Of a stretch of 64,000 bases of DNA, positions 39,327-50,689 are shown one piece after another. The translations under genes were made by a program, and so were the position numbers. The DNA lies in contig JBAIAC010000010.1 of assembly GCA_037349315.1 (NCBI GenBank), positions 36,186,001-36,250,000 on the forward strand, written 5' to 3'. The first letter of the stretch is position 1. Each line of letters begins with the position of its first letter. Under the pieces are notes generated by a model that worked only from the letters and a program-made list of their open reading frames with translations, was not told the DNA's origin and did not search any database. This stretch comes from Chelydra serpentina (taxonomy: Eukaryota; Chordata; Testudines; Chelydridae).

Positions 39327-39441
39327 CCAGTGACTACTGAAAGCAATCTGGGAGATTTTAATAGGATATTTTAAGAAAAAGACATTACATCATGTTGGGG
39401 GGAAAAAAATCTCCCGGAATAGCTTCATTCAGAGTTGGCAA

Positions 39442-39476
39442 CCACACACACACACACACACAGACACAGACACAGA
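39442..39476. repeat. (CA)n microsatellite
   Basis: A cacacaca run passes into cagacacaga units, abutting the right end of the MITE. Confidence 0.95.
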
Positions 39477-39689
39477 CTGTTAGTGCACTGGTATGTCTCC
39501 TTAAACTGGGAATCACAGTCCCAGCTCGAAATGGAGACATACCCTAATTCAAATTGGGCACCAGTGACATTGGCATTGTAATGGCTGCTTGGGGAACATC
39601 TTGAAGTGTGTTTGTGTATTGTATATAATTTATTTATTTACATTATTACAGGATACAATATGGCAAAATACTGAGCACTTTGGCCCTGA

Positions 39690-39805
39690 GGCAGCACAGT
39701 ATTTAAGTATGTGCTTAACTTAAACATGTGAGTAGTCCCATTGAAACCTGTGGGACTACTCACATGCTTAAAGTTAAGCATGAATGTTTGCAGGATAGGG
39801 GCCAC
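39690..39805. repeat. Eroded palindromic MITE
   Basis: gtgcttaacttaaacatgtg then agtagtcccattg faces tgtgggactactcacatgc then aaagttaagcat, with arms of about 32 bp. Confidence 0.8.
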
Positions 39806-39949
39806 GGTTTTTACATGCAGTTAGGACCTTATCCAAAGCCCATTGAAGTCAGCTGATTTCAGGGCTTTACTAACAGTAGAATGTCATGTAAATATTTACT
39901 TTATACAATCCAATAATTGCCTTAAGTTGGCTCACACAAAGTTTATAAA

Positions 39950-40395
39950 TAGAGCTGGGAAATTATTATTTTTTGATAGTTTATTTGCAGTTTTGAATTT
40001 GGGATAAAATTTGGTGAATAGTTTCAGCCCAAAATACTTTTTAAAAATCAAAAAAGTGTTAATGTTTCAAAAGTGTCCAACACATTTATGACATAATACC
40101 ATTTAATACACAAATGTTATATATAGATATAGACATATATCCATCCCCCCCCAAAACAAAGAAAAATGTTTTGGGTAAAATAAATAGTTTCATTCTAAAT
40201 TAAACATTTAATTTCAGGTAGAATTTGTTCATTTAGAGTGGAATGTTTCATTAATCCCCACCAAAAATGTTGGCTTTTATTTTGGTGAGAAGAAAACCAA
40301 AGGATTTCTTTATCAATCTGACCCCAAACTCATTTTTTTCCAGATTTTTCAGTTCAGCCACCAAACTAAAAAACCCTTATTTGCTCATCACTATT
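39950..40395. repeat. AT-rich dispersed repeat, copy 3
   Basis: See the copy at 35128: it shares agagctgg(g/a)(a)aatt, gaatagtttcagcc and the poly(A)/poly(T) blocks, and ends near ttgctcatcactattt. Confidence 0.6.
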
Positions 40396-41109
40396 TAAAA
40401 ACCCTACATTATATACACACCCATATATAAACACACACACATATATACACACCCATATCACTAATTTATATAAACTGATAATATTTTAGATACTTATAAA
40501 CATGTGATAAAAGCAATTTCATAAGTGTCTCATAGGTCAGAGTTAAGACTGAGATTTGCACAGTGAATTTTTACACATCAGTATCATTAAACTGTGAAAG
40601 CCCATTATAAATAATTTACTCTAGTTATTCCCATATTTTTAATATTTAAATATTTTAATAATAATATTTGTGTTATGTAGTTTGCACTGGAGCAACTTTA
40701 AGTATAAATGTCATTCCTGTGAAAAGGTACACAGGAGAAAGAGCTGTGAAAGCAGTTTAAAACGGACTGCTGGACACATCATTAACTATGGAGTCACTAC
40801 CATTGTCTCTAAAAGAACATCAAACAGGCCACTTATCTAACGATCACCAACTTTTTAACCCAACGGTTTCCATAGAAATTCAATAAAAAAAGATTACTAC
40901 CTCAGTGTGCCATAACGGTTAATAAACTTGTGCTGTTGGTGGTTTCAGTCTGTCAATCTCAACAGAGAGGCTCATAAAGACCTCAATTTAGCAAAGCACA
41001 TAAGACCATGGTTGATTGTGAATAAGTCCAGTTGAATTCAAAATGAGAGCTGGGTAATATGGTTCAACACACAGTCTCAAAAAATCTGATATTGTAAAAT
41101 ACTGTGATG

Positions 41110-41529
41110 TGGCCTTATATTTACATTACTTTTCACAAAGCCATCACTCTATATATGATCTGTCTTTCCTCATTCTCAAAGGAAACCTACATGACACATT
41201 CAAAAGACAAACCTGGGAGCTTAAATTCATAACTTTGCTAGACACTAAAAATCATGGACTGAACAGAGACACTGGATTTATGACTTATTACAACAATCTA
41301 TGACTCACTAACAACCACCCCTCCCAGACACCTTTCCTTCCCCCTTATCACTGGTGGGGTGTTAATGGGCTACTTCACCTTGAATGGTCCCTTGAAATGT
41401 GTTACCTCCTTATGCTAAACAATCTGTTCCACCATGTATTTAACTGAGTATGTTTCCCAGACCTGAAGAAGAGCTCTGTGTAAGCTCAAAGGCTTGTCTG
41501 TCTCACCAACAGAAGTTGGTCCAATAAGG
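41110..41529 (+). mobile_element. Remnant of a second Penelope-like family (C-terminus and 3' tail)
   Basis: The plus strand reads HHSIYDLSFLILKGNLHDTF, then WELKFITLLDTKNHGLNRDT and GFMTYY before a stop. This is the end of a PLE GIY-YIG domain; the other family has ELELICKLDTITLGLNIDRG at that point. A structured 3' tail follows: cctgaagaagagctctgtg ... cagaagttggtccaataa. A hAT element has inserted at its end. Confidence 0.78.
41463..41496 (+). ncRNA. Hammerhead-like fold in the second PLE family's tail
   Basis: ctgaaga, then a stem gagct-ctgtgta-agctc, then aaaggcttgtc parallels the ctgatga / gtggg...cccac / gaaagcttatg layout of the first family with different stem bases. The GAAA box reads caaagg here, so this copy is probably dead. 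Confidence 0.4.
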
Positions 41530-41609
41530 CAGGGGTTCGCAACCTTTTTCTTTCTAAGGCCACCCAACATGCTATAAAAACTCCACGGCTCAGCTGTGCC
41601 ACAATAGTT

Positions 41610-42316
41610 TACTCCTGGGGGAATTCTGTGCTAAAAAATTAAAAATTCTGCACACATTTTGAAATTCTGCAAATTTTATTTGTCAAAATAACACTACATA
41701 ATTACGGGTTATTTTGGTAATTTATTTCAAAATACTGGTCAACAAGTATGTCTGTAACAATACAGACACACACAAAAATTCCCCCAGGAGTAGAGAGTTA
41801 AAGAAACCCCTATGGCAACCCAATTCTTGTTTGTCTACCCCCTTTCTCTTCCCCTTCCCCCAGAGCCCAGCTGGGGGACCAGACACCCACACCCCTCCCC
41901 CCAAGACCCCAGTCATGCCCCCCCAAGCCAATACACCTGAACCCTCTCCACCCCACCCCCAGAGCCCAGCTGCAGGGCCCCGGAGACCACCACCCCCCCA
42001 CTCAACCCAGGGATCCAGAGGGAGAAACAGCATGATGCTCAGTCCCAGGCTTGCATGGAGTTTCCTGTATACTCCCTCTCCTTCCCTCACAGCATGCCGG
42101 GAACCTGCAGCTGCCGGGAATCTTCTAGCTCTCTCCTGCTCCCCACTGGCACTGTCTTTTATGTGCGAGTTGGGCTCTGCCAGTTCCAGCAGCCCCTAGT
42201 GGCGGCTAGCAGCACCACAGCCCATTTCCGGGGGGGGGAAAGGAAATACTGCACAAAACACATACATTTTTGAAAAAGACTGCATTGCGCAGGGGCGCAG
42301 AATTCCCCCAAGAATA
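41610..42316. mobile_element. Nested MITE with cctgggggaattctg termini
   Basis: tactcctgggggaattctgtg at the left and gcgcagaattcccccaagaa at the right are TIRs. A further internal inverted copy, attcccccaggagtag, sits near 41778-41793. The centre is C-rich (ccccc-type). I could not find a clean TSD. Confidence 0.82.
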
Positions 42317-42341
42317 AAAATGGTTTTCTGCACATAAAATG

Positions 42342-42518
42342 CAGGGCCGACGTTAGGGCAATTGCCCGAAGACCCACTCCACAGGGGCCCCAGTGAAGCT
42401 GTTGCTCAGGCTTTGGCTTCAGTCCCAGGTGGTGGGGCTCAGGGCCTCAGGCTTCAGCCCCATCCGGTGGGGCTTCGGCTTTCTGTCCTGAGCCCCAGCG
42501 AGTCTAATGCTGGCCCTG
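42342..42518. mobile_element. Small nested MITE (cagggccgacgttag)
   Basis: The left cagggccgacgttag and right ctaatgctggccctg are imperfect TIRs, and the 177-bp body repeats gtggggct / ggcttcagcccc phrases. No TSD is evident. Confidence 0.7.
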
Positions 42519-42593
42519 CTTGGCATCCCCCCTAAAACCTGGTCGCAGCCCGCCAGAGGGCCCCGGATGCCTGGTTGAGAACTACTGCAATAA

Positions 42594-42720
42594 GGGTATG
42601 TTTACAGTGCAATTAAAAATCCACAGTTGGCCCATGCCAGCTGACTTGAGCTCTTGGGCTAAGAGGCTGCTTAATTGTGGCTTTTATAAATCTGACAGGG
42701 GATGCATTCTCCTATCAAGC
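42594..42720 (+). repeat. Fragment of a dispersed palindromic MITE
   Basis: gggtatgtttacagtgcaat, then atgccagctgacttgagctc and gggctaagaggctgcttaat, resembles a common reptile MITE half. The partner half is missing. Confidence 0.5.
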
Positions 42721-42824
42721 TAAAGAATGGCCTATGTATAAGCCATTAAAAAGCTTTTCGATTTCATCGTTTTTAAGGAGAGATGCTTACTTATGTGTGA
42801 ATAAATAAGAAATGGCAAATCACA

Positions 42825-43240
42825 GGGACCGGCTTTGTCTGGGCCCTGGGGGTGCTCAAACCTCCGCTCTACCCCCGGCCTCACCCCCGCCCGCCCCCTT
42901 TCCCCAAGCCCCCGCCCTGCCTCTTCCTGCCCCCACTCCGCCCCCAACCCACCCCACCCTTTCTTCCAATCCAGCACTCCACCCTGCCTCTTCCCAGCCC
43001 TGCTTCTCCGCTGCCCCACCTCTTCCCACCCAGTTCCGCCTCCTCCTCCGAGCGTGCCCCATCCCTGCTCCTCCCTCTCCCACCCACAGTGTATCCTGCA
43101 TGCCACAGAACAGCTGATTGCGGTGGGCGGGAGGCGCTGGTGGGGGGGGGGGAGTGCTGGATGCCAGTGGGTGCTAAGCACCCACTAATTTTTTTCCGGG
43201 GGTGCTCCAGCCCTGGAGCACTCATGGAGTCGGCACTATG
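42825..43240 (-). mobile_element. GC-rich nonautonomous repeat
   Basis: It ends at the right with ggtgctccagccctggagc then gagtcggcactatg, the reverse complement of a terminus common in turtle-type repeats. The body is C-rich on the plus strand. Long frames in this block on both strands follow from the base bias and lack any domain. Confidence 0.65.
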
Positions 43241-45611
43241 TGGTAAATGATAACTATGTTTGCTTTTCGTGCTTTCATTTGGAAAAGTACAGTATAAAAA
43301 TAATCGGAGCCATCATTCAAACCAATATTCCATGGATTCAAACAGATTTCACATACATGGGTGAGAGGAAGGCTGACTGCATATTGTAAGGGGAAAATAT
43401 TTTGCTCAGCATAATAAACACTTCATATTTAAAAACTGCAGCATGCACTGTGTGCATTATATTATGGTATCTACCACGGTTCACAAATAGAATGGTAAAA
43501 TCTCACCAATAGTTAAAGAAAAACTAAAAACTTGTATAGCATATATTGTTTTTGTCAGAGAGGACTCTTTCATCTCCAAATATAACTTTAGTTATTGTTG
43601 TTGGTTATTGGTTTGTTTTTGTATTATAGTAATTAGGTTAATACAATTTCGGTGTAAAACTCCACAGCATTTACATTATATGGTATTATCCAGTATTTAT
43701 GCACCTGAACTTCAGGTAACTGTTTGAGAAATGGTTAATTTTTTTTGATATGATACGTTTTTTTACCATCCCGTCGTACACAAATATCTAAATAAATTGT
43801 TTCAAAGAGAACTTTCTATGTTTAAAAAGCATCTTTTCAAACTTTGTCCCCTGTTTTTCTTATTTCTTACAAACTTTCACTTGATCCAAAGTTCATTCAG
43901 GTGAATGGGAGTCTTTCCATTGACTTTAATGACCTTGGAATCATGCCCACAAATTATTAACAATTAGAAATTTTGTGCATGATTTTAATAAAAAATTATG
44001 TCTTTTCTTTTGTAACAAGCCTCAAATGTATAAGGCTGCATCAAAAAACTGTGAATAAGGACACACATATTTCATGAATCTGTGAACACAAGCCACTCAA
44101 ACTTCTCTCCATGATTCCTCCATACGTTCTTCCTACTTTAAATAGATTATAGTAATTTATATAATTATCCCATATAGATTTATAGAGCTCTTTTGGGGCC
44201 TGATCTAAAGCCAATTTAAATCAGTGGAAAGACACCCAACTGACCGCAGTGTGCTTTGGATCAGGTCTGTTCTCAAATAATAGTAAGACTAAAATTCTAA
44301 AGTTAACTTCTTAGTATGTCAGAGGATAGCCAACAGGTAAGATAGGTAGCACACAAATTGGTTCTCTATAAATTTCTTAGATACAGTCACATACTGACAT
44401 TTTCATGGTAAGGTAACAAAAATGTTAGGGTTTTTTTTTGTAATACAGTTGTCACTAATTTTATGAGTTGCTGCACTACATATATTTACATAACCATCTC
44501 ACAAATTAAATTATTTTGATGGACTCACACTTTATAAATATGATAGATTAAATATTTACGCTGACCTTTCTGTAAATAATAAATAGAACCAATTACAATT
44601 AAAATGTACAAATTCCACAATGTACTAATTTAATAGAAACCTTATTCCATAACATAGTAATTTAAAATTGGAAAATTGTGATACTTTTGTGTGAGCCATT
44701 ATCTTGACTGAGAAATCTGGGCCCAGTTCTGCCAGTACTTACTGCTGGGAGTAGTGTTTTCAACTGTGTATTCCCACTGAAGTAAACACTACATTGTGAA
44801 GTATTTTCAGAATCAGGCCCTATTGCTGACTGAAAACATTAGTTCATACTTTTCACAACCACTTATATCAGCCTTTCAGTTTCAACTTACTTAATTCTAT
44901 TACCAACTTTTCATACAAAACATCTGTGCTGGTGTATCTGTTGCTTATACATTTCTTTAAAAAAACATTATGTACCAACTGACTGTTGCTAAACTATTTT
45001 CCTGGCAACTAAATATTTTTACGGTGCATTTATTCCCTCCTGGAATTAAATAGCTTTGGAGAAAAAGGAGACACTAATCTAAAAATAAAACTAACCCTTT
45101 CACTGCCATTGCTTATGCTGGTATATATATTCATTCTCCTTGCAATGAATCAGCTCCACAACAGTTATATTGTCACAGGCTTTTTCATGGATACCTAGAA
45201 GAATGGAGGTGAGGTGAGGCAGAGCTGGGTCCCAGGCAGCAGCAGGGCTCAAACAAGGCAAGAGCGGGACTAGAGCAAGGCTGAGAACAAGCAGCCAAAG
45301 GAGTTTTCGCAGCTGTGGGCAAACACTTTAAGCAGCCAGAGAACTGCTACTGCTGCTGGGCTCAAGAACAAGCCTGCTAGCTTCCTCAGCCAATCACAGG
45401 CAGGCATTCCGTCAGGCGAGCTAGCTGATGCAGCCCAGCTGTGCTCAGTAGGTTGTCAGGAGATTGGGCAGGCACAGCTGCAGTGCCTTATTCCTGACAG
45501 GAAGTGGGGCCATGAGTAGTGCATTGGGAAACAAAGGGAGGGACTATGCCTCAATGAACTTCCCTAAATTCTCCGTGGACGGTGCGGCTACGCACCATCC
45601 CCTACCCAGGA

Positions 45612-45840
45612 CAGTGTCTGAGGCCAGGACTACACTACAAAACTATGCCAGGGTAGAGGTGTGAAAAAACCCACAGACCACACTCCTTATACTAGCAAAG
45701 GAGTCCTTTTGCTGGTATAGCATATGTTGTTCAGGGAGGTGGGTTAAGTACATCAGTCAAACTTCTTTTGCTGGTATATGCTGAGTCTCCACTAGAGGGC
45801 TTTGAGTCTCCACAGCCTTTGTCATGTGGACTATCCCTAG
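45612..45840. repeat. Degenerate MITE
   Basis: gaggccaggactacactac at the left and ctgagtctccactagaggg at the right look like worn TIRs around gtgtgaaaaaacccacag. Copies of tttgctggtata face each other inside. Confidence 0.45.
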
Positions 45841-48261
45841 ATGAGCCAATCTAGGCTCAATAAGACTAAACATAGCACACAGAAAAATACGTTCTAACTA
45901 GTGCTAGCTTTTAAAATAGGAGAGAGAGAAAGTGAACTAACTCGTTTATATATGATATCACACCTGAAATTTAAAGTATGAGTGTGCACATACTAACTAC
46001 AAACCAATATTGTTTACATAATCTATTACAGCTGTTATTTCCAACTGCTGGGATCACCACCAATACCTGTATTTCTGTAGACTGCCATTGGCACTTTAAT
46101 AACTCCCCACCCCTTTCTTGGTGGTTAATCTCAGAACCTCTTCTTCATCTTATAAATATAGACTCATGAGCTATGTGCTTTGTGTTTAATTGCAAGAGAG
46201 AGTGGGCTGCTCCAAGCCCCAAGGTCATGCAAACTGGCATGCTCAGAGATTTGGTGTGTCCCATAATGCAATGCAGAATTAGATCACAGAATATAAAATT
46301 TGGAGGTAGCAATTGGATCCCTGCACTCTGATATTTAGTGGTGGAAGTCAATAGCTGCAGGGAAAGGGATTGGAGAGGACATCTGCTTGGACAGAGACTC
46401 AGAAATTGCAAGGTGAGGTCTCAGTCTGGTAAATAGGTGCAGTGTACTACACTACAGAATATTACAATAAGATAAAGATTCTCATATCAGAAACATAAAG
46501 ATCATCACAATTCTTGATTAAGGCTGTTTCAGTAAACTTAAGTCAGTTCTGTTGTGCTCATTTGTCAGAATAAATCCTCCATTTGAAGATGATGTCTAAT
46601 ATATAATAATTTTATCAAATGATAATTCTGTGGTTAGTCACAGTACTTTCCCCTATGATAACCCTATGCTTCTTTGCTTTGGACATTTAGGGCCAAATTT
46701 CCCAAAGATCTTGGTGTCTCAAAGCTCCCATTTAGTGACCAGATTTTCAAAAGTGCTCAGCTCCAAAAAGCATCCATTGTTCTCTTTCACTGGTCTCAAA
46801 AAGAGCTGCTGCTGTTTTTATGCGGATACAAACACTGATAGGTAATAGGCTCATACTGTATCAATACATCTCATAAAATCATAAATATAGGTCAATTTAT
46901 ATTGATAACACTGGCTCCAATGTATAAATGCAATGTGCTTACGTCTAAAAGGAAGGATCTTAAAAGGTGCAGCCCTTACTACTATTCACCACCACAACCA
47001 AACCAATTAGCTAATTAACAAAGCAGTGTTAATACTGGCTTTGGAGAAAACTATGCGTACCATACCCAGAGAGTAACAACAGCTGGCAGGAAATTGAGGC
47101 AAATAACAAAATAAACAGGTGTATATTCCTCTCATGGCAGATATTCAAAAAACTTTATGGGCGAAGAATTGGAAGTAATTTAGATTTTCAAACACACCTT
47201 TTGTAATAACACACACCCCATGTAATGGATGGTGCAGCCTAAACACTAAAACTACTGCTGTGATAGCTAATGGAGGCTCTCATTTTGGTGAAATATTGGA
47301 GACCTATGTTTGTGATATAAAAAATCCTCAGTTCTATTCAGAACATTATGAGTGGTTTAGCTGGCAAATGTGTTTCTTCATCACATTGTTTCCCTGGAGA
47401 TTGGCAGCTGTTTTTGTTGGACATGTATTCTTGAAGTAACCACATGCTCAGGGATGAGCTTTGTCTAACCGTGAGAGTATGTAATGTAATTGCTAGTGTG
47501 CCTGTGACCATGTTGCACTATAGTGTCTGGTAGAATTTTTCCATTGGAATTCTCTTATGAGCAATTTCTCTTTCCTATTTTACTTTTTGAATTTAAAAAA
47601 ATAGGAAAAGGATAAATGGGGAGAAAGTGCGTATCATTAGACAATTGATCTGTCAGATTGATATTAAAGATATGCATAAAAATATTTATTTTATTTTGTG
47701 AAGCAACTTGCTTCACAACCTTGCCAACACAAAGATGCATGCTTTGGTGAGTAACAGAAGCCATGATTTTTTTACCACCTCTGTGTATTTTTAGAAGTAA
47801 TTTAAGGTCAGCTAACCTCCATCCACAGGCCACAAAATGATTTCCCAAGATCTTCAAATGTTCTTTTTATTCATAGATACCATCCTGACACATTACATAT
47901 TTTCTCTCTGCCTCCATTCTTCCCTGGAGTGGGATTACCTCATGCAAGGCAGAAGAAAACCTCTAACACTCAGCTCACTGAATGTTCTACTCATTCTTCT
48001 ATTAGTGGACTATGATTTGTCACCCCTCTCCACCAGAGGGGAAAAAACAGTTCTGTTCCCTTGACCCGTAGATTACAAGGGCTCAGCTGGTGGCACAAAT
48101 CCAGATGGCACAAGTCAGCTCCTGCAGAAGTCATGCTTTAGGGCCTCCACCACTACAGTTCTCTCTAGAACCCCATTAAATTGAGCAGAGCAGGTGGGGA
48201 GAAAAGGCATCTGCGGAGTGGGGGAGGAGAATTCAGAGGAGCCCACGCTGACTGAGGCTAA

Positions 48262-49830
48262 AACACTAAAAATCTGTCATTGAGTGATTAGGGAGGTTGA
48301 AGTGTTCACCGACTGGCTTTTGAATGTGATGATTCCTGATGTCAGATTTGTGTCCGTTTATTCTTTTGCTTAGAGACTGTCCAGTTTGGCCAATGTACAT
48401 GGCAGAGGGGCACTGCTGGCACATGATGGCATATATCACATTGGTAGATGTGCAGGTGAACGAGCCCCTGATGGCGTGGCTGATGTGGTTAGGTCCTATG
48501 ATGGTGTCACTTGAATAGATATGTGGACAGAGTTGGCATCGGGCTTTGTTGCAAGGATAGGTTCCTGGGACAGTGTTTTTGTTGTATGGTGTGTGGTTGC
48601 TGGTGAGTATTTGCTTCAGGTTGGGGGGCTGTCTGTAAGCGAGGACTGGTCTGTTTCCCAAGATCTGTGAGAGTGAGGGATCATCTTTCAGGATAGGTTG
48701 TAGATCTTTGATGATAATGATGCACTGGAGAGGTTTTAGTTGGGGGCTGAAGGTGACGGCTAGTGGCGTTCTGTTGGTTTTTTTGTTGGGCCTATCTTGT
48801 AGTAGGTGACTTCTGGGTACTCTTCTGGCTCTGTCAATCTGTTTTTTCACTTCAGCAGGTGGGTATTGTAGTTTTAAGAATGCTTGATAGAGATCTTGTA
48901 GGTGTTTGTCTCTGTCAGAGGGATTGGAGCAAATGCGGTTGTATCTTAGAGCTTGGCTGTAGACAATGGATCGTGTGGTGTGTTCAGGATGGAAGCTGGA
49001 GGCATGTAGGTAAGTATAGCGGTCAGTAGGTTTCCGGTATAGGGTGGTGTTTATGTGACCATCACTTATTAGCACAGTAGTGTCTAGGAAATGGACCGCT
49101 TGTGTGCACTGGTCTAGGCGAAGGTTGATGGTGGGATGGAAATTGTTGAAATCGTGGTGGAATTCCTCAAGGGTTTCTTTTCCGTGGGTCCAGATGATGA
49201 AGATGTAATCAATGTAGCGCAAGCAGAGTAGGGGCATTAGGGAACGAGAGCTAAGGAAGCGTTGTTCTAAGTCAGCCATAAAAATGTTGGCATACTGTGG
49301 AGCCATGCGGGTACCCATAGCAGTGCCGCTGACTTGAAGGTATATATTGTCCCCAAATCTGAAATAGTTGTGGGTGAGGACAAAATCACAAAGTTCAGCA
49401 ACTAGGTTAGCCATGGCATTATCAGGGATACTGTTCCTGATGGCTTGTAGTCCATCTTTGTGTGGAATGTTGGTGTAGAGGGCTTCTACATCCATAGTGG
49501 CCAGGATGGTGTTTTCTGGAAGATCACCGATGGATTGTAGTTTTCTCAGGAAGCCAGTGGTGTCTCGAAGATGGCTGGGAGTGCTGGTAGCATAGGGCCT
49601 GAGGAGAGAGTCCACATAGCCAGACAATCCTGCTGTTAGGGTGCCAATGCCTGAGATGATGGGGCGTCCAGGATTTCCAGGTTTATGGATCTTGGGTAGC
49701 AAATAGAATACCCCTGGTCGGGGTTCAGGGCATGTGTCTGTACAGATCTGTTCCTGTGCTTTTCCAGGGAGTTTCTGGAGCAAATGGTCTAGTTTCTTTT
49801 GGTATTCCTCAGTGGGATCAGATATATGCA
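48262..49830 (-). pseudogene. Penelope-like RT + GIY-YIG, inverted segment, one nearly continuous frame
   Basis: A 523-aa minus-strand frame reads DPTEEYQKKLDHLLQKLPG, LLPKIHKPGNPGRPIISGIG, TMDVEALYTNIPHKDGLQAI (motif A), GTAMGTRMAPQYANIFMADL (motif B), LRYIDYIFIIWTHGKE (motif C), PCNKARCQLCPHIYSSD (Cys cluster) and YAIMCQQCPSAMYIGQTGQS with KRINGHKSDIRNH (GIY-YIG). The second Asp of the YxDD box is Tyr, so the RT is catalytically dead. The N-terminus is missing, and the frame breaks off at the left flank after NHSMTD. Intact PLE ORFs also carry an N-terminal part, so this is the middle of the element. It is the least decayed PLE copy here. Confidence 0.93.
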
Positions 49831-49831
49831 A

Positions 49832-50445
49832 TACCAATGATATCAGATACCAATATGATATATGCCATCATGTGCCAGCAATGCCTCTCTGCCATGTACA
49901 TTGGCCAAACTGGACAGTCTCTATGCAAAAGAATAAACGGACACAAATCTGACATCAGGAATCATCACATTCAAAAGCCAGTAGGTGAACACTTCAACCT
50001 CCCTAATCACTCAATGACAGATATAAAAGTAGCAATTTTGCAACAAAATAACTTCAAAAACAGGCTCCAACGAGAAACTGCGGAATTGGAATTAATATGC
50101 AAACTAGATACCATTACCTTAGGCTTGAATATTGACCGTGGATGGCTCGGTCATTACGTTAATTGAATTTATTTCCCCCCTTAACACCTTTGTGTCAACT
50201 GTCTGTAATGGCCCCTGTTGATTATCACTTCAAAAGTTTCTACTGATAACAGTTCCTTTCAATTAATTAGCCTCTTAACATTGGTATAGACACTTCCACC
50301 TTCTCATGTTTCTTTGAATGTATAAATATCTGTTCACTGTATGTTCCATTCCATGCATCCGATGAAGTGGGTTCTTAACCCACGAAAGCTTATGCTGAAA
50401 TAAATTTGTTAGTCTCTACGGTGCCACAGGTATTTTTCTTGTTTT
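49832..50445 (+). mobile_element. PLE 3' segment in opposite orientation (GIY-YIG C-terminus plus 3' tail)
   Basis: The plus-strand frame from about 49852 reads MIYAIMCQQCLSAMYIGQTG, then KRINGHKSDIRNHHIQKPVG and ELELICKLDTITLGLNIDRG up to a stop at 50166. A tail follows with the ccgatgaagtggg...cccacgaaagc hairpin (50359-50388) and aaatttgttagtctctacgg. The terminal ctaacacggctac block is absent, so the 3' end is slightly truncated. It abuts the inverted segment at 49831, and about 180 bp of GIY-YIG sequence is present in both. Confidence 0.9.
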
Positions 50446-50689
50446 CATTTCTTATAGTTCATCCAGTAACTAAGTTTCTGACTGCGAGGTTTGGTTTTGG
50501 ATGAGGGAGGGAATAACTAGATCTAACAGGCATCCAGTTTGGTTAAAAAAACCATGTCATAACTTTGAAAATGATGAATATTAACTCATGTTTGTAAAAC
50601 ATTGAAAACAAAAGTGCTGTAGCACATAGTGCTACATAAATATTATATGTAAGGAGATTAGATTTGTGCTTTGATATACAGATGGCATT

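Larger units (their letters stand above)
38943..39441. mobile_element. Older MITE (gggtgccaacc) hosting a second MITE
   Basis: The left ggggtgccaaccctcc and right agagttggcaacc ends are imperfect TIRs, and tctcccggaat recurs near both ends. A 320-bp element is inserted inside at 39007. The right end runs into a (CA)n tract. Confidence 0.7.
41530..42587. mobile_element. 1.06-kb hAT-type element, perfect 8-bp TSD, hosting nested MITEs
   Basis: It starts caggggttcgcaacc and ends ggttgagaactactg. The 8-bp caataagg is repeated exactly at 41522-41529 and 42588-42595. Two other terminal-repeat elements lie inside it (41610 and 42342). Confidence 0.93.

Noticed and set aside
38849..39346. 165-aa minus-strand and 123-aa plus-strand open frames
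   Set aside because: They lie in the GC-rich MITE at 39007-39326. Frames open on several strands at once reflect base composition and the hairpin, not a protein.
42732..43250. Several 80-150-aa Pro- or Gly-rich frames on both strands
   Set aside because: C-rich/G-rich repeat body, no domain, all frames equally open.
45170..45500. Possible solo LTR (tgtcacaggc ... ttcctgacagg)
   Set aside because: The ends look weakly like an inverted TG...CA pair, but no TSD or second copy is present, so I cannot support it.
48763..49029. 88-aa plus-strand frame
   Set aside because: Antisense shadow of the PLE frame on the minus strand.
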